Below are positions 5,267-6,362 of a DNA stretch of 6,362 nt, one piece after another (positions within the stretch are counted from its first letter, which is position 1; each line of letters begins with the position of its first letter). The DNA is from a bacterium (lineage in GTDB: Bacteria; CAIWAD01). Location of the stretch: assembly GCA_030429345.1 (NCBI GenBank), contig JAUIFJ010000066.1, positions 1 to 6,362 of the forward strand. Direction: 5' to 3'. A model generated the notes under the pieces. It saw nothing but the letters and a program-made list of their open reading frames with translations, did no database searches and had not been told where the DNA came from. The position numbers and the translations under genes were made by a program.

Positions 5267-6362
5267 AGGAAAAGGGGTCGTCGTCGTCGGACAGGAAGGA
5301 CTGGATGGCCTGGATTTCGGTGGACAGCATGCCGCCCGGAATGGATTTGAGGAACTGCTGGCCATAGCGCTTGGTCTTCACGCGCCCGTCCATCAGCAGC
5401 ATGACGCCGCGATCTGTATCACGGCGGATCAGCCGCCCGAAGATCTGCTTGAAGGTGATCAGGGAAAGCGGCAGGCTGTGGCGGAAGAACCAGCCCTTGG
5501 GATCGTGCTCCGCGATCCAGTCCATGACCGGGTCCGCAGGCGAGGGAAAGGGCAGGCGATCCAGGGCCACCAGCGAAAGTGCTTCGCCCGGGACATCGAT
5601 GCCCTGGAAAAAGGTCCGTGTGGCGAACAGGACGCTCGACACGTCCTCTTTGAATCGCTGGATCAGCACTGTGCTGGGCGCGCTGCCCTGACGGAAGCAC
5701 CGGTATCCAAGACGGTCAAACTCGAGTTCCAGTGCGTTCCAAGCTTCCTGCATCGCCGCGTTGGATGTGAAGAGCAGGAGGCTCCGGCCACCAGCGGCAG
5801 GCACTGCTTGGCTCAAGGTGTCGATCATCCGGTCCCGGAAGTCTTCTGCATTAGGCTCCGGCAGCTGGTCGGGCACAACGACCAGGGCGCTGGATCGGAA
5901 GTCGAAGGGGCTGGGAAGGATCAGCTGGCGAGTCCGGCCTTCCGGCAGGCCCAACCGATCGCGGATGAAGCTGAAGTCGTTTCGTGTCGTAGTCAACGTG
6001 GCGCTCGTGCCCACGAAGGCCTGCAGCTGGGGAAACAGGTTGGCCGCCAGGTGCTTGGCCACCGACACCGGTTTGCCACACAGCTTGCCCAGCGTGGGCC
6101 CCGCCTTCGGCGCCCAGGTCTCCACCCAGTACACCCACTCGGGATCCTCCTGGTCGACCAGGAACTTGATCTTCCGGCAGGCTTCGCGGCACTGGGCCTC
6201 CCGACGTTCCAGCTGCTTGTACCGCTTGCCCTCCGGATCCTCCCCCTTCTTCACAGACTGCAGCTCTCGTCGCGCCTGGTCCACGCACATCAGCAGCTCC
6301 GACGGATCAGCGCAGCCCGGGCGCGTGATCCGCACCCGGTTGGTCTCGCGGAAGCGCGCGGC
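5265..6362 (-). CDS. DinG/XPD-like ATP-dependent DNA helicase, C-terminal part (5'-truncated by window edge)
   Basis: The reading frame is open to the right edge (first visible residues AARFRETNRV), so the N-terminal half, with Walker A, DEAH box and any iron-sulphur cysteines, lies outside. Counting from the in-frame GTG at 6335, the visible part shows the second RecA-like domain of the DinG/XPD family. Motif III is GTSATL (about 109-114), motif IV has LLLFTS (186-191), motif V is ATRTFFQGIDVPG (238-250, matching the family F(W/F).G.D.PG), and motif VI is QIFGRLIRR followed by D.G...L.DGR (297-318). Family members are 5'-3' helicases that unwind forks, D-loops and R-loops. Before motif III lies a charged, probably helical stretch (about 20-60). 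The protein ends in an acidic tail, SDDDDPFS, resembling an SSB tip except for the final Ser. The TGA stop lies 7 bases before the next start and overlaps its ribosome binding site, so coupling is likely. The phage context is inferred; a host-type DinG is possible, but the neighbours argue against it. Confidence 0.92.
   Translation of the reverse strand, partial: AARFRETNRVRITRPGCADPSELLMCVDQARRELQSVKKGEDPEGKRYKQLERREAQCREACRKIKFLVDQEDPEWVYWVETWAPKAGPTLGKLCGKPVSVAKHLAANLFPQLQAFVGTSATLTTTRNDFSFIRDRLGLPEGRTRQLILPSPFDFRSSALVVVPDQLPEPNAEDFRDRMIDTLSQAVPAAGGRSLLLFTSNAAMQEAWNALELEFDRLGYRCFRQGSAPSTVLIQRFKEDVSSVLFATRTFFQGIDVPGEALSLVALDRLPFPSPADPVMDWIAEHDPKGWFFRHSLPLSLITFKQIFGRLIRRDTDRGVMLLMDGRVKTKRYGQQFLKSIPGGMLSTEIQAIQSFLSDDDDPFS

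Noticed and set aside
5258-5365. 36-residue upstream extension of the helicase-RuvC gene
   Set aside because: It overlaps the DinG-like gene, is Ser/Pro/Thr low-complexity, and the downstream ATG at 5257 has a good Shine-Dalgarno.
6333-6335. GTG as the start of the DinG-like protein
   Set aside because: The frame remains open to the window edge, and the protein from this point would lack Walker A and the DEAH box. It is an internal Val codon of a truncated gene.

Overview
The window is a compact, entirely coding block of about 60% G+C. All genes lie on the minus strand, so they read from the right edge to the left. Four genes follow one another with gaps of 7, 9 and 12 bases and no room for internal promoters or terminators, so they look like part of one long transcript. 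The content is DNA replication and recombination machinery, with no metabolic genes and no translation or membrane genes. This layout is typical of the early/replication module of a tailed phage or prophage, less likely a plasmid or integrative element. The Shine-Dalgarno signals and SSB-type tails point to a bacterial host. I cannot name the host.

In transcription order: (1) 6362-5265, the C-terminal half of a DinG/XPD-type superfamily 2 helicase, cut by the window edge. (2) 5257-3170, a 695-residue protein that joins a complete XPB/ComFA/UvsW-like SF2 helicase to a C-terminal RuvC-like nuclease domain with recognisable D, E and E/H..D catalytic positions. (3) 3160-206, a 984-residue primase-helicase. 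It has an N-terminal zinc finger, a TOPRIM primase core, a linker, a P-loop ATPase of the DUF3631-like mobile-element type, a winged-helix-like region and a disordered tail. (4) 193-1, the start of a small protein of unknown function, cut by the left edge.

Together the genes could prime and unwind DNA (gene 3), remodel and cut branched intermediates (gene 2), and clear R-loops, D-loops or forks (gene 1). Two features stand out. The helicase and the RuvC-like resolvase domain are fused in one chain. The primase-helicase ends in a near-perfect copy of the bacterial SSB C-terminal tip (DDDVPF with a terminal Phe), preceded by an SSB-like disordered linker; the DinG-like protein ends in a related acidic stretch (DDDDPFS). 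Base composition is uneven: the ATPase half of the primase (about 330-1875) and a short patch inside the helicase (about 4560-4800) are near 50% G+C in hand-counted lines, against 67-73% in other hand-counted lines. This suggests modular exchange.

No tRNA, rRNA, CRISPR array, insertion sequence or attachment site was seen.
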